A stretch of 64,000 bases of DNA from CAYULW01 sp964445815. GTDB taxonomy: Bacteria > Bacteroidota > Bacteroidia > Flavobacteriales_E > Vicingaceae. Both the position numbers and the translations under genes were made by a program. The notes under the pieces are model-generated. The model did not search any database and had not been told where the DNA came from. It saw nothing but the letters and a program-made list of their open reading frames with translations. Shown one piece after another: positions 1-9,075 of the stretch; position 1 is the first letter of the stretch, and each line of letters starts with the position of its first letter. Location of the stretch: NCBI GenBank assembly GCA_964445815.1, contig CAYULW010000001.1, positions 671,204-735,203 on the forward strand, written 5' to 3'.

Positions 1-897
1 ATCCAGTTCAGATAATAGCCGATTAGTTTCACAGTTTAAGGCTACTCCACCGGCTAAACAGAGTTTTCTTAAGCCTGTTTTTTGATGCAGATCAACCACA
101 GTTGCAATCACCGCTTTATTTAGCTTCTTTTGAGTAGCAGCAGCAATATCCATGTAGTACTGGCTAAACGCTTCGTGAGACTGTCTGGGCTTGCCTAAGA
201 GTTTGACTAGATTTTTGTTAAACGCTGCTTGTTGCCTTGAACCTTGAGGACGACCCGGCTTAAATTGTTTAACAAACTGAGGATTTATCTGATAGCTGTT
301 TTGATTGATGTCAATGACATCATCCAGATTTATCTTATCGGCTTGTCCATAAGGAGCCAATCCCATGAGCTTATATTCATCTGTATCTCGTAGAAATCCA
401 CAGAACTGAGTCATGATGGAATAAAAGATGCCCAAGCTGTTTGTTCTCGGAATTTGTTCTATCAGCTCAATATTGCCTTGCCTTCCAATTGCTTTTTGAA
501 GTGCAATGCCGTCACCTGATGCGTCCATGGTCAGAATCATGCTCTCTTCAAAACCTGAACCGTAATAAGTTGATGCAGCATGAGCCTGATGGTGATGTAC
601 TAGATGGATAGGGGGGCAGTAACCAAAAGTATATGTATGATATTCTTTCAGGACATCTTTATAACCTTCTTCAAAGGTTGATCCCTGAGTGGCAATAAGA
701 TCAATGTCTGCCATTTGAATGCCTTCGTGCTGCAAAGCCTCATGAACGCTTAAAAAAGGCAACATACCCGCGGAGTGTTTTATGCGATTTAGTCTTTCTT
801 CTGCAATCGCAAAAACGACTTCTCCATCTTTTACCAAAACTGCTGAAACGTCTTGATAACCCGCTCTTACCCCACCATTAATTCCTAACACATACAT
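1..897 (-). CDS. Carbamoyltransferase, NodU/CmcH family (partial, C-terminus off the window)
   Basis: The frame opens at the ATG ending at base 897 and stays open to base 1 (299 codons), so only the N-terminal part is present. Visible marks are the start MYVLGINGG, a histidine box HHHQAHAAS at residues 101-109, DASGDG at 125-130 and YKLMGLAPYG at 175-184, all typical of the TsaD/Kae1-like ATP-binding fold of this family. Known members transfer a carbamoyl group from carbamoyl phosphate to a hydroxyl of a sugar or antibiotic. Its ATG shares one base (TGATG) with the stop of the upstream amidotransferase, so the two are probably co-translated. With a sugar amidotransferase and an SGNH hydrolase beside it, decoration of a surface glycan is the likely job; the substrate is unknown. 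Confidence 0.85.
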   Translation of the reverse strand, partial: MYVLGINGGVRAGYQDVSAVLVKDGEVVFAIAEERLNRIKHSAGMLPFLSVHEALQHEGIQMADIDLIATQGSTFEEGYKDVLKEYHTYTFGYCPPIHLVHHHQAHAASTYYGSGFEESMILTMDASGDGIALQKAIGRQGNIELIEQIPRTNSLGIFYSIMTQFCGFLRDTDEYKLMGLAPYGQADKINLDDVIDINQNSYQINPQFVKQFKPGRPQGSRQQAAFNKNLVKLLGKPRQSHEAFSQYYMDIAAATQKKLNKAVIATVVDLHQKTGLRKLCLAGGVALNCETNRLLSELD

Positions 898-2093
898 CAA
901 TCCACGAATTTAAAATATTTATCATAAGCGACCCTTGGAATTAAATGCAGTCGAGAAAGAATATAAATGGGCCATCTTGCTAATTTGATATATGGGTAAC
1001 TCGTTGGGTAAGCTTTAAAGGTTTTCGGTTCTAGCTTAATGTAACTTTCAAATTCTTCTCTGCTAATTCCAAGTCGATTAATGCAAAGTTCAATGATTTC
1101 CTCTTTCTCAATTTTGTAAACTCCATGTGCCCTTTCTAAAGCTTGCTTACGATTCAATTGTCCGCTCCTAACTAATGCAGAATCACTATTCATGTTCAAA
1201 TCGATATTAAACTTTACTCGGTGAACATATTTGATTAAACTATGATACAAATCATCAAAATAATGAGCGCCCGGATAAACCCAGTCTAGTTCCTTTTTAA
1301 GAATCTCTTCAGCCTCTGTTCTTACATAATTCATTGAGTAAAAGGGTGTATAGCCTTTAATTCTCTTTATAACAGAATAATAGAAGAGTTCTTTTACACC
1401 AAAATTAAAATTTGGACTATTGGCTTGCCATGGCCTTAACTTAACACTACCAAATTTCTTTTGAAGATTTCTTAAATAGTCACCATCAAAATACGACCAT
1501 GAAAGAGGTTTAACGCCTTCTGTTCTGAATGATTGCCCAATTAAAATGTGCTTAATTCCTTCTTTATGTGCAACGCCATAAATAGCAGAGGCAATACCAA
1601 TGTCGGTTCCTAAGTTTAAGTCTGGTGTTGATGCCTTAAGTAAGGTTAATTTTAAGTCCTTGCCTTCTCTCCAATCAGAAGTTATTGTCCGTAATTCAAC
1701 ACCTAATTTTTTTACGGCTTTTAACATGTTCTCTCCTGCAACAGGATTATCAAATCCATCATTAAAATGAACGGCAATTGGTCGTAGCCCCCAATCTTTA
1801 ACTGCCTTATAGAGTAAATAAGTACTATCTCTCCCTCCACTAATTCCTACTACACAATCAAATTTCTTTCCCTTGCCCTGAGCCTTTATCTTCTCAAATA
1901 ACTTTTCTAAGTATTTTTCTCCTCGTTCATCGTTGGGAAAGCTTTCGCACAAGTCATCATGCAAATGACAATAATTGCAAACACCTAAATGATCAAATTG
2001 AATTCCGGGAACTGTAGAGTCCTGTACACATCTTCCGCAGACTCTATATTCGATATCCTTTTGTTTGCCGTTTACAATTACTTCGGTTTTCAT
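897..2093 (-). CDS. N-acetyl sugar amidotransferase (WbpG/PseA-like)
   Basis: A 398-residue protein counted from the ATG at 2093; a TTG at 2105 would add four residues and is less likely. It has an N-terminal zinc-ribbon-like set of cysteines (C19, C22, C39, C42) and then an adenylating PP-loop SGGRDS at 85-90, with Arg where Lys is more usual. This arrangement matches the N-acetyl sugar amidotransferase family. In O-antigen pathways such as P. aeruginosa wbp, these proteins work with HisH/HisF-like partners to convert an acetamido sugar to an amidine. No HisH/HisF homologues are seen in the window, so any partner would lie outside it. The stop overlaps the start of the downstream carbamoyltransferase. 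Family assignment is firm; the exact sugar is unknown. Confidence 0.85.
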   Translation of the reverse strand: MKTEVIVNGKQKDIEYRVCGRCVQDSTVPGIQFDHLGVCNYCHLHDDLCESFPNDERGEKYLEKLFEKIKAQGKGKKFDCVVGISGGRDSTYLLYKAVKDWGLRPIAVHFNDGFDNPVAGENMLKAVKKLGVELRTITSDWREGKDLKLTLLKASTPDLNLGTDIGIASAIYGVAHKEGIKHILIGQSFRTEGVKPLSWSYFDGDYLRNLQKKFGSVKLRPWQANSPNFNFGVKELFYYSVIKRIKGYTPFYSMNYVRTEAEEILKKELDWVYPGAHYFDDLYHSLIKYVHRVKFNIDLNMNSDSALVRSGQLNRKQALERAHGVYKIEKEEIIELCINRLGISREEFESYIKLEPKTFKAYPTSYPYIKLARWPIYILSRLHLIPRVAYDKYFKFVD

Positions 2094-2119
2094 AAGTATC
2101 GACAAAGATTAATAATACT

Positions 2120-3430
2120 TCAGTGATTCGCTAAACTTTGAATATAATCTTGAATCAAATATTCAGATAGTAACTTTGAATATCTATCGGATCCTTTTTG
2201 ATTCCAGTGTCCGTCCACCTTAAACCAATAGGTGTTAATTTCATCTTCATTCAAGCCTTCAAATACGGTGTATCCATCAAAATGCTTCAATTTATAATGA
2301 TCCGCAATAATATTCATTTCGACTCTATGCTGATTCCTTTTTCCAGAAAGCTGGTTCATGAGCTCGAATTTAGATGGTATCGAAGCTAAGAGCACATCTT
2401 TATTGTTATTCTGACACCATTCTAAGATTTTATCTAAGAGCTTATATTTTTGTTGTCCCATTTCATCTTGAAGACTTAATATATCCCTAACAGATGATCG
2501 ATCAAGCCGATTGCTTTTTTTTTGAAGTGCTTTTTTTGATATTAACCTTTCAAGCCTATTTTTTAGTGGCCAGTTAAACGGAATCAAACGCTTTGTGTCT
2601 AATTCATTTATTTCCATATCACTATATAAAAGACGTTGTGATCGTAGAGTATTGAATTGTTCCTTCCTGAAACTCTCATCTGCCTCCCATTCAAATTTTT
2701 TAATGCGCCCTATGAAACTTTCATTTTGCACTTCCATAATCATAAAATCGCGATAGATATTATCTTCAAAAGGGGCAATGATAAGACCATCAAAATCGTA
2801 TCTAGGAACCAGCTCTTTAAAGAAAATGGAATACCAATTCATTAACCCTCCTCCATCAATCCCAAAAGAATAGAGCTCTATTTTGCCTGAGCCTAATGAA
2901 TCGTTAACTGTTTTTTGCACCCTATTCGGCAAATTGTCTTTTAACATGATTCCTGCGATGAAAGAGTCGCCTAAAATCATCCATCGTTTTGTAGAAGAGT
3001 CTGCTTTTGGGTAATTGTAATCCTGATGCATTAACCACCCTTTATTATTTGGATAGAAGACATTATCGTATATCATCTTTCCGCCACCGGATCTGAATAC
3101 CCGTATACTGTCCTTTGTCAATCTATATCCTCTAACATGATCAAATACTGCACATTTTTCATTGAACCCTGATTCACCCTTAAAAGGGTGAAATCCATAG
3201 GTAATGCCTTCACCGATAAGATAGGCATAGGCAATTCCCGATAAGACTAAGGCAGTATTAATTGATTTTTTTTTAATGAGGAATGTAGAAATAAAACCAA
3301 GTATTATACAAACAACTCCAAGCAGAAATGATGGGGATAAAAACGAATAATGCAATAACCAGCTTCCTCCTATAATTGCAAAAGGGAAGGAGACAAGAAA
3401 TTGAATTGAGTATTTAACTCTTTGTTTCAT
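2120..3430 (-). CDS. Membrane-anchored SGNH/GDSL hydrolase-like protein
   Basis: A 436-residue protein with about three hydrophobic segments at the N-terminus (roughly 10-27, 34-53 and 58-73) followed by a soluble domain. The SGNH block I motif GDSF gives nucleophile candidate S156, and the C-terminal DGHWNQKG gives the Asp/His pair D406 and H408. This is the pattern of the SGNH/DHHW families that act as O-acetyl transferases or esterases on exported polysaccharides. It lies 26 bp upstream of the amidotransferase on the same strand, so it probably heads the operon SGNH-amidotransferase-carbamoyltransferase. It probably modifies a surface sugar at the cytoplasmic membrane; the acyl group and substrate cannot be read from the sequence. 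Confidence 0.75.
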   Translation of the reverse strand: MKQRVKYSIQFLVSFPFAIIGGSWLLHYSFLSPSFLLGVVCIILGFISTFLIKKKSINTALVLSGIAYAYLIGEGITYGFHPFKGESGFNEKCAVFDHVRGYRLTKDSIRVFRSGGGKMIYDNVFYPNNKGWLMHQDYNYPKADSSTKRWMILGDSFIAGIMLKDNLPNRVQKTVNDSLGSGKIELYSFGIDGGGLMNWYSIFFKELVPRYDFDGLIIAPFEDNIYRDFMIMEVQNESFIGRIKKFEWEADESFRKEQFNTLRSQRLLYSDMEINELDTKRLIPFNWPLKNRLERLISKKALQKKSNRLDRSSVRDILSLQDEMGQQKYKLLDKILEWCQNNNKDVLLASIPSKFELMNQLSGKRNQHRVEMNIIADHYKLKHFDGYTVFEGLNEDEINTYWFKVDGHWNQKGSDRYSKLLSEYLIQDYIQSLANH

Positions 3431-3597
3431 TAATAAGGCTCAAATAACAGAAATTTGTTCTACATAAGGTGTTTGTTTTTTTAAATTTTGAAATAAATTG
3501 CATGCCTGTTATTTCGAACTACACTGGTTTATTGAAAAATGAGAAATGCAGTTTAGAATATGTTTTATGTTTGGGAACGAATTAATCGGATGTTAAA

Positions 3598-4335
3598 ATG
3601 AATGATCCTGCTATGCAAACTTGGTCTATCATTATACTCTGTTATAATGAAGAATATACAATAGTACAGGTAATAAAAGATGCAATTGACACTTTAAGCA
3701 TAATATCCAGAAATAAAGGTCAGGTAGTGGTGGTTAATGATGGAAGTAGTGATAAGTCTGAAGAGGCGATTAAACCATTGTTAGAACAGTATAATAATAT
3801 CACTTACATTAGACATGATACCAATTTAGGAATAGGGGAGGCTTTGCATTCAGGATATGACAATTCATGTGAAGAAAATGTGGTCATGGTTTCCGGTGAT
3901 GCTCAGTTTGACGTTAAAGAATTAATTCCATATAAGAATTTCCCTTTGGGGACCTTTGTTTCTTTCTATAGGATAGATAATGAAGTTTATGGAACAAAAC
4001 GAAAACTCATTTCTTCTTTCAATCGTATTTTTAATAGGTATCTGCTTGGTTTGAAATTAAAAGATGTCAATTTTATAAAAGCATATAAATTAGAAACGAT
4101 CAAAGCCCTTTCCTTAAAAGTAAGAAGTTCTCTTGTTGAGTCGGAAATTTGCGCGAAGCAAAACATTCTCGGACATAAAGTGATAGAAGTTGAATCAACT
4201 TACAAGCCTCAAATTGGCGGACAAAGCTATGGAGCATCAAAAAAAATAATCAACCAAGCCATTCTCGATATGCCTAAACTCTTCTTTGCTTGTTTAGTTT
4301 TTAGATTTCAAAAGACATTTGGTCATTTTACATAG
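3598..4335 (+). CDS. Family 2 glycosyltransferase
   Basis: A 245-residue GT-A fold protein. The N-terminus WSIIILCYNEEYTI and VVVNDGSSD are the nucleotide-sugar binding signature of GT2 enzymes, and VSGDAQFD supplies the metal-binding acidic motif. There is no C-terminal transmembrane region, so it is closer to short DPM1-like or UgtP-like cytosolic transferases than to the bactoprenyl glucosyltransferases with two membrane helices. It is transcribed divergently from the SGNH hydrolase and starts a plus-strand group with the dioxygenase, nucleotidyltransferase and ABC exporter. It probably adds a sugar to a lipid carrier or glycan; donor and acceptor are unknown. Confidence 0.85.
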   Translation: MNDPAMQTWSIIILCYNEEYTIVQVIKDAIDTLSIISRNKGQVVVVNDGSSDKSEEAIKPLLEQYNNITYIRHDTNLGIGEALHSGYDNSCEENVVMVSGDAQFDVKELIPYKNFPLGTFVSFYRIDNEVYGTKRKLISSFNRIFNRYLLGLKLKDVNFIKAYKLETIKALSLKVRSSLVESEICAKQNILGHKVIEVESTYKPQIGGQSYGASKKIINQAILDMPKLFFACLVFRFQKTFGHFT

Positions 4336-4478
4336 CATTACACAAGTAGCCGACCTGCTTTAATGGGATATACAAATTAATGAAGCAAAATAATTATTTA
4401 AAGATCGAGAAGCATTTCTTCCTTTAGCCAAAATTGTAGTTTTGGAAAAATTAGTTTATCCATATGATACAACAGTAA

Positions 4479-5117
4479 ATGGAGATAAATAATCGGAAAG
4501 TAGAGACAGTAAAAGAGATTGGTACTGTGGATATTGATAAACTTCGTAAGAAGTTAAAAAGCATTGAAGTCCATGATTGGGATACGCCTGAAGATTTTCA
4601 GGTCAATTACAACAAATCGTTAGAGGGACTCAGGGGGGTAAAAACTAAAGCGCTAGCTTTAACAAAACACATCACTTTTAAGTTTGCAGATAAACGAAAT
4701 ACATCAATTCGCTACATTGAATGTTCAAGGTGGCAGGAATGGAAAGAGACACTTATGCCCATTATGAATGAGGTGGCTCACTATTTAGGATATACCACTC
4801 CCTTTTTCCCAAAAGCAATGCTAGCGAATTTACCGGCTAAGTCATTTATCCCACCTCATATTGATGGCGATGAAAAAGGTCATGTGCCTCACAAAATTCA
4901 TATACCGGTTCAAACCAATGAAGCTTGCTTTTTTTATATTGAAGATCAGAAATTTCATTTTCGAGAAGGTGTGGCTTATGAAGTTAATAACGGTAAGAGG
5001 CATTCGGTGATTAATAACGGTGAATCAGATCGAATTCATTTTATATTTGAATGTTTAGACATCAATCAGCAATCAAAAACCATTCAAGAGCGGATGTTAA
5101 ATCCAACTAAACGGTAG
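4479..5117 (+). CDS. Aspartyl/asparaginyl beta-hydroxylase-like 2-oxoglutarate dioxygenase
   Basis: A 212-residue protein. Its second half has the jelly-roll signature of the Asp/Asn beta-hydroxylase family (PF05118-like): HID at 127-129, a distal H175 in GKRHSV and R185 in SDRIHF, which fit Fe(II) ligation and 2-oxoglutarate binding. Family members hydroxylate Asp or Asn side chains in proteins or peptides, and some act in natural-product pathways. Here it sits between a glycosyltransferase and a nucleotidyltransferase/ABC exporter pair, so the substrate could be an exported peptide, protein or glycopeptide. Fold assignment is from motif reading only; the substrate is unknown. Confidence 0.7.
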   Translation: MEINNRKVETVKEIGTVDIDKLRKKLKSIEVHDWDTPEDFQVNYNKSLEGLRGVKTKALALTKHITFKFADKRNTSIRYIECSRWQEWKETLMPIMNEVAHYLGYTTPFFPKAMLANLPAKSFIPPHIDGDEKGHVPHKIHIPVQTNEACFFYIEDQKFHFREGVAYEVNNGKRHSVINNGESDRIHFIFECLDINQQSKTIQERMLNPTKR

Positions 5118-5166
5118 ACAACTCAGAATGGTAAAAAAGCAATGAGATTCATTATGGTAGTCAATA

Positions 5167-6363
5167 TTGGAAAAAAGGAAAAGCTTGGCAAATAGAGTTA
5201 ATTCAGATGAATTTAAGTTGCTCACTTCTTTATGCGCACTAAAGTTTCATTCGAGTCATGAAATTGTGTTGCCAACAAAGGTTGACTGGGAAAGCGTGAT
5301 TGATTTAGCTGAGCAACATCGACTGACTCAGCTTCTTGCAAAAGGTTTGACCGACCTTGAGATACCAATCGATGATGAACTGAAATCCAAATGGTCAACT
5401 TCTAATAAAAAGATTCATCGGAAGATGTTACATTTTGCAAGAGAGGCCTTTATTCTTTCTGATGCGCTAAAAAAGAAGCAAATTGAGTTTCTTTTTTTGA
5501 AAGGGCCTTTCACGTCATATAAAATATTTGGAGATTTAAGCTCCAAACATTCCAGAGACATTGATCTTTTTATCGATGAAAGTCAATTGACAGAGTGCAT
5601 ATCAGTTCTTGAGTCTCTTGGTTATTGCTTGCATTCATCTTATAAACAATTCTATCAGAAACAGAAAAAAACGTTTAGGAAGAACAATAATCAAATTGTA
5701 TTCTTTCACAAAAAGAAAAAGATTCAATTGGAAATCCATTGGAGATTATTTGCAAACAAATACTATTTCGCGTCCTCTTTTAAAGAGCAAATTGAAAACA
5801 AGCAAACCATTGATATTACTTCAGAGTCTGTTGATCTTTTTTCTGATGAGTACTTGTTGATTTATTTATGTGCTCATTCAGCTAAGCACAAATGGGCATT
5901 ATTGTATTGGTTATTTGAAATAGCGGCTTATACATATAAAAATGATTTTGAGTGGAATAGAGTACTCGAAATGAGTCAAAATTTAAATGTGGAAAGGCCA
6001 TTAGTGCAGGGAATATTTTTATGTAATCACTTTTTTAATCTGCCTATTCCTGATGTATTAAAAGCCTATGCTGAAGGCGATAGTCAGTTTAAAGGCTTAG
6101 TAAAAAGCGCAATAAATGAGATATATTCCCTACATGGCGAATCAGAAAGAAGTCGCTTTATGGAGAATCTTAATAAATTGATCTATAAACTTAGGTTAAG
6201 TAAAAGTTTAAGATATAAAGCAGCTAGTTTTCGATGGATTTCAACTAAAGACTTTGAATTGATTAAAATTCCAGAATCATTGTTTTTTTTGTATTTCTGT
6301 TTTCGTCCCTTATTTTGGCTTTGGCGATACACAATCCCCTCATTTATAAGAAATGAAACTTAG
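5167..6363 (+). CDS. NTP_transf_5-type nucleotidyltransferase family protein
   Basis: A 398-residue protein starting at TTG 5167; no in-frame ATG upstream escapes a stop, so TTG or a later start is used. The motif FLKGPFTSYKI followed by HSRDIDLFID is the hallmark of the uncharacterised nucleotidyltransferase family PF14907 (Pol-beta fold, catalytic DxD in DIDLF). These proteins are commonly found next to exporters, asparagine-synthase-like enzymes and peptide or polysaccharide biosynthesis genes. Its last 11 bases overlap the ABC transporter start, implying coupled translation. Function is unproven in the family; I infer a role in modifying what the neighbouring exporter moves. Confidence 0.75.
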   Translation: MEKRKSLANRVNSDEFKLLTSLCALKFHSSHEIVLPTKVDWESVIDLAEQHRLTQLLAKGLTDLEIPIDDELKSKWSTSNKKIHRKMLHFAREAFILSDALKKKQIEFLFLKGPFTSYKIFGDLSSKHSRDIDLFIDESQLTECISVLESLGYCLHSSYKQFYQKQKKTFRKNNNQIVFFHKKKKIQLEIHWRLFANKYYFASSFKEQIENKQTIDITSESVDLFSDEYLLIYLCAHSAKHKWALLYWLFEIAAYTYKNDFEWNRVLEMSQNLNVERPLVQGIFLCNHFFNLPIPDVLKAYAEGDSQFKGLVKSAINEIYSLHGESERSRFMENLNKLIYKLRLSKSLRYKAASFRWISTKDFELIKIPESLFFLYFCFRPLFWLWRYTIPSFIRNET

Positions 6364-8047
6364 TTTTTCGACTTCTACACTTTCAAAAATGATTAGCCTG
6401 CTAAAGGAGGTCAAGCTCAATGCGGCGATGGCTTTACTCATAATGATGTTTTTGGGCTTAACAGAAGGAGTGGGTTTGCTTCTGATTATCCCGCTATTAG
6501 GCATTGCAGGAGTAGAAGTAACCTCAACTGACAATCGAATTGTTGATGGTGTACAAATCCTTTTTGAACAAATGAGTATACCGATGTCAGTTCTTTCAGT
6601 CTTATTCTTTTACCTGCTAGTCATGATTGTTTATGCCCTTTTGAACTATATTCAAAGACTAAGCACAGCAAAGATTGGTCATAGAGTTACACTGAGGTGG
6701 CGAAGTAAGTTCTTTAAGGGCTTAAATTTTTCCCTTTGGTCAAGACTACAAACTCAGAAGAATAGTGAAATACAGAATGCATTGACAATTGAGATCAGAA
6801 AATTGGGCAACATAAGTAACCAGTTGATTCAATTATTTGGAACAACCATAGTAATCCTAGTCTATCTCTTTATTTCTGCTTCATTGTCTGTTAAACTGAC
6901 AGCCATAGCTGTCCTTTCGGTTGGATTACTGGCATTTATTAATCGTCCATTAAATAGAAAGAGTAAAGCTTTAGGAATTGCAGCTATCGACTTTAATCAA
7001 AAAATACAGTCTATTATCTTAGAGTTTTTTCGAGCCTTAAAATTGGTTAAAACGTATAAAAAAGAACTGGAACATCAGGAAGAGTTTGAGCATGTGAATA
7101 AAAAGCTGGAAGAGCAGGTCTTAGCTCACATCAAGGTGACAGCAAAAACTAAGGTCTTGTTTGATATTCTTGCCACGACTATTATTACACTCTATATCTT
7201 TTTTGCCATTGAAGTCATAAAGACTTCGACAGCTACACTATTGCTACTCATTTTTATTTTTGCAAGATTGCTTCCAAAGGCAACACGTTGGATGAATACT
7301 TATCAGCAGATCATACACTTAATGCCTGCTTTTGATCACATTGTAGACTTAATGAGTCGTTTTGAGGCTGATCCAATAAATAACAGACAAGCTAATGACC
7401 GGTACAAACTAAAAAAAGAGATTCGATTTAAGGGAGTTGACTTTTCCTATGGGAAGTTAAAAGTATTGGAAAATGTCAGTTTTTCGTTTTTTGCGAATAA
7501 AACAAACATTTTGTTGGGTGCCTCCGGAAAAGGTAAGAGTACTGTTATAGATTTAATAATGGGACTTCAGAAGCCGATTAAAGGAGAAATTTGTATTGAT
7601 GGCAAAACAATGGAAGAAATTGATTTAAATGCATGGAAAGAAGGGATTGCCTACGTTCCGCAGGACTCATTTCTATTTAATCGATCAATAAAGAAGAACC
7701 TGCTTTGGGTTAATCCGGAAGCTACTGCAGAAGAACTTCATCAGGTACTAGTTCGGACTTCGGCATTCGATTTTGTTCAGCGACTTCCTAATGGGATAGA
7801 TACAGTAGTAGGTGATAATGGAACTGCATTATCTGGTGGGCAAAGGCAAAGGATTAGTCTGGCTAGAGCACTATTAAGAAAACCTGAATTGTTGATACTA
7901 GACGAAGCAACCAGTTCTGTAGACGATGAAAATGAAGAAGTTATTAAGAAGGCGTTGAACGATTTGAAAGGAGAAATGACTATAATTATTGTAGCGCATC
8001 GCTCAAACTTAATGGATTTGGCGGATCATTTAATAGAATTACAATAG
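6353..8047 (+). CDS. ABC transporter, fused permease and ATPase (exporter type)
   Basis: A 564-residue half-transporter. The N-terminal ~330 residues form a six-helix type IV exporter membrane domain. The C-terminal ATPase has Walker A GASGKGKST, a Q-loop region YVPQDSF, the signature LSGGQRQR and Walker B LLILDEATSSVD. It lacks an N-terminal C39 peptidase, so it does not cleave a leader itself. Its start overlaps the nucleotidyltransferase gene. Family members flip lipids, lipid-linked glycans or peptides. Convergent to it, behind a shared hairpin terminator, lies the duplicated tail-collar unit. The substrate is not determinable here. Confidence 0.9.
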   Translation: MKLSFSTSTLSKMISLLKEVKLNAAMALLIMMFLGLTEGVGLLLIIPLLGIAGVEVTSTDNRIVDGVQILFEQMSIPMSVLSVLFFYLLVMIVYALLNYIQRLSTAKIGHRVTLRWRSKFFKGLNFSLWSRLQTQKNSEIQNALTIEIRKLGNISNQLIQLFGTTIVILVYLFISASLSVKLTAIAVLSVGLLAFINRPLNRKSKALGIAAIDFNQKIQSIILEFFRALKLVKTYKKELEHQEEFEHVNKKLEEQVLAHIKVTAKTKVLFDILATTIITLYIFFAIEVIKTSTATLLLLIFIFARLLPKATRWMNTYQQIIHLMPAFDHIVDLMSRFEADPINNRQANDRYKLKKEIRFKGVDFSYGKLKVLENVSFSFFANKTNILLGASGKGKSTVIDLIMGLQKPIKGEICIDGKTMEEIDLNAWKEGIAYVPQDSFLFNRSIKKNLLWVNPEATAEELHQVLVRTSAFDFVQRLPNGIDTVVGDNGTALSGGQRQRISLARALLRKPELLILDEATSSVDDENEEVIKKALNDLKGEMTIIIVAHRSNLMDLADHLIELQ

Positions 8048-8075
8048 AAGTTGTTGAATTCAGTAGGTTGCAAAT

Positions 8076-8102
8076 AAAAAAAGCGACAACTGTCGCTTTT
8101 TT
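8076..8102. terminator. Bidirectional intrinsic terminator
   Basis: Five-base stem gcgac/gtcgc with loop aact, flanked by runs of A on the left and T on the right, so it can end transcripts from both the ABC transporter (+) and the tail-collar gene (-). Confidence 0.85.
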
Positions 8103-8118
8103 ATTGAAGATATTTTCT

Positions 8119-8637
8119 CTAACTTCTCGAAGGATAAACACCATAAAGACAAATAATATATTGTATGCCCAAGTACGGGTTTCTGATATTAAAGTTTTGT
8201 CCTCCTCCGGTGTTGCCAACTATTACTGATTGGTTATACATTGCAATGTTAGTTCCTGAGTGATCTGCATAAGTAGTTGCCGCGGCTAATTGCTTATTGC
8301 TAGGATTTGCACCTGCAGCAGGCGCAGCCGTAGCATTTAAAGTAGCAGCATGGCTATGTGAAGGCAGATTAGAGGTAGTTAAGGTCACAGTTTCAGCTCC
8401 CCCGCGTGATCCTTGTTTTATAGGACTAAGTCCCGGACCTGTTCCTGAATGAGTTGCTATTCTTCCACGTAGGTCAGGCACTCCAAATGTTGTTCTTCCG
8501 TCCCCACCATATATGGTGCCTAGTAAAGAAAATAATGCACTGAATTGGCTAATTGGCAACAATTGTCCGTTACAAAAAGTCCAGTTTCTCATGGCAAAGT
8601 TGCCACCAAACATTCTGATTTCTCCTAAATATTCCAT
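8119..8637 (-). CDS. Phage tail collar / MdpB-like protein, copy A
   Basis: A 172-residue protein with the tail-collar domain signature: the N-terminal EIRMFGGNFAMRNW, then FCNGQLLPIS, GTIYGGDGRTTF, PDLRGRIATHSGTGPG and LPSHSHAA in order, ending in NPYLGIQYIICLYGVYP. These match the short microcystin-dependent protein (MdpB) group of collar-domain proteins found in many bacterial chromosomes without other phage genes. There is no signal peptide. It lies 2 bp downstream of a 118-residue unknown and is repeated as copy B 957 bp upstream. The collar fold is a trimerising beta structure in tail fibres; the cellular role of stand-alone copies is not established. Confidence 0.85.
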   Translation of the reverse strand: MEYLGEIRMFGGNFAMRNWTFCNGQLLPISQFSALFSLLGTIYGGDGRTTFGVPDLRGRIATHSGTGPGLSPIKQGSRGGAETVTLTTSNLPSHSHAATLNATAAPAAGANPSNKQLAAATTYADHSGTNIAMYNQSVIVGNTGGGQNFNIRNPYLGIQYIICLYGVYPSRS

Positions 8638-8639
8638 TT

Positions 8640-8996
8640 TTATTTGATTTTAAGTTCGAGTTCGTTAAGTTGAATTATGATTGCAGAGCCTGTATTTGCG
8701 GTTATTGCAATACTGCCATACTGGTCAATGTCGATGTCATAAGATCCTCCACCCTCGTATCGGGCATAAACTTCATAAGTTTTAAATCGGAATAAAACAC
8801 CCCAGGTTTCATTTAGCTCATAGCCCTCGATTTTTTTATCACCCAAGTCAAGAGCTACAAATTGACCGATACCCGGTATTTCAAAAATGGCATTTCCGAT
8901 CGGGCCAACCTCTCCGGTACCTCCATCTTTAGCAATGGTTTTATCTCCTACAGTCACATCAAAGCGGTAGGAATTCGTAATGTTTAAGTTGTACAT
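8640..8996 (-). CDS. Uncharacterised 118-residue beta-rich protein, copy A
   Basis: I do not recognise the family. The protein is short, acidic to neutral, rich in alternating hydrophobic/polar residues and Gly (GGTGEVGPIG, YEGGGSYDIDID), and has no signal peptide or membrane segment, so an all-beta fold is likely. It is translationally adjacent (2 bp) to the tail-collar gene downstream. Copy B at 9596-9952 differs by one residue only (Ile117 here, Thr there). Always being paired with a collar protein suggests a partner such as an adaptor, base or chaperone, but that is inference. Confidence 0.75.
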   Translation of the reverse strand: MYNLNITNSYRFDVTVGDKTIAKDGGTGEVGPIGNAIFEIPGIGQFVALDLGDKKIEGYELNETWGVLFRFKTYEVYARYEGGGSYDIDIDQYGSIAITANTGSAIIIQLNELELKIK

Positions 8997-9043
8997 ATAA
9001 TTTTGAATTTATTGGTTAAAGAAAGTTTTAAAAGATTAAGAAT

Positions 9044-9073
9044 AAAAAAGGCAATAATCAATTGCCTTTTTTT
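9044..9073. terminator. Intrinsic terminator between the two tail-collar units
   Basis: Twelve-base perfect stem aaaaaaggcaat/attgcctttttt with a five-base loop, directly after the copy B collar stop on the minus strand. It separates the two duplicated units, so each is probably its own transcript. Confidence 0.85.
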
Positions 9074-9075
9074 CT

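Noticed and set aside
3431..3597. Search for tRNA, sRNA or box in the divergent 167 bp before the GT2 gene
   Set aside because: No hairpin, cloverleaf or palindrome stood out.
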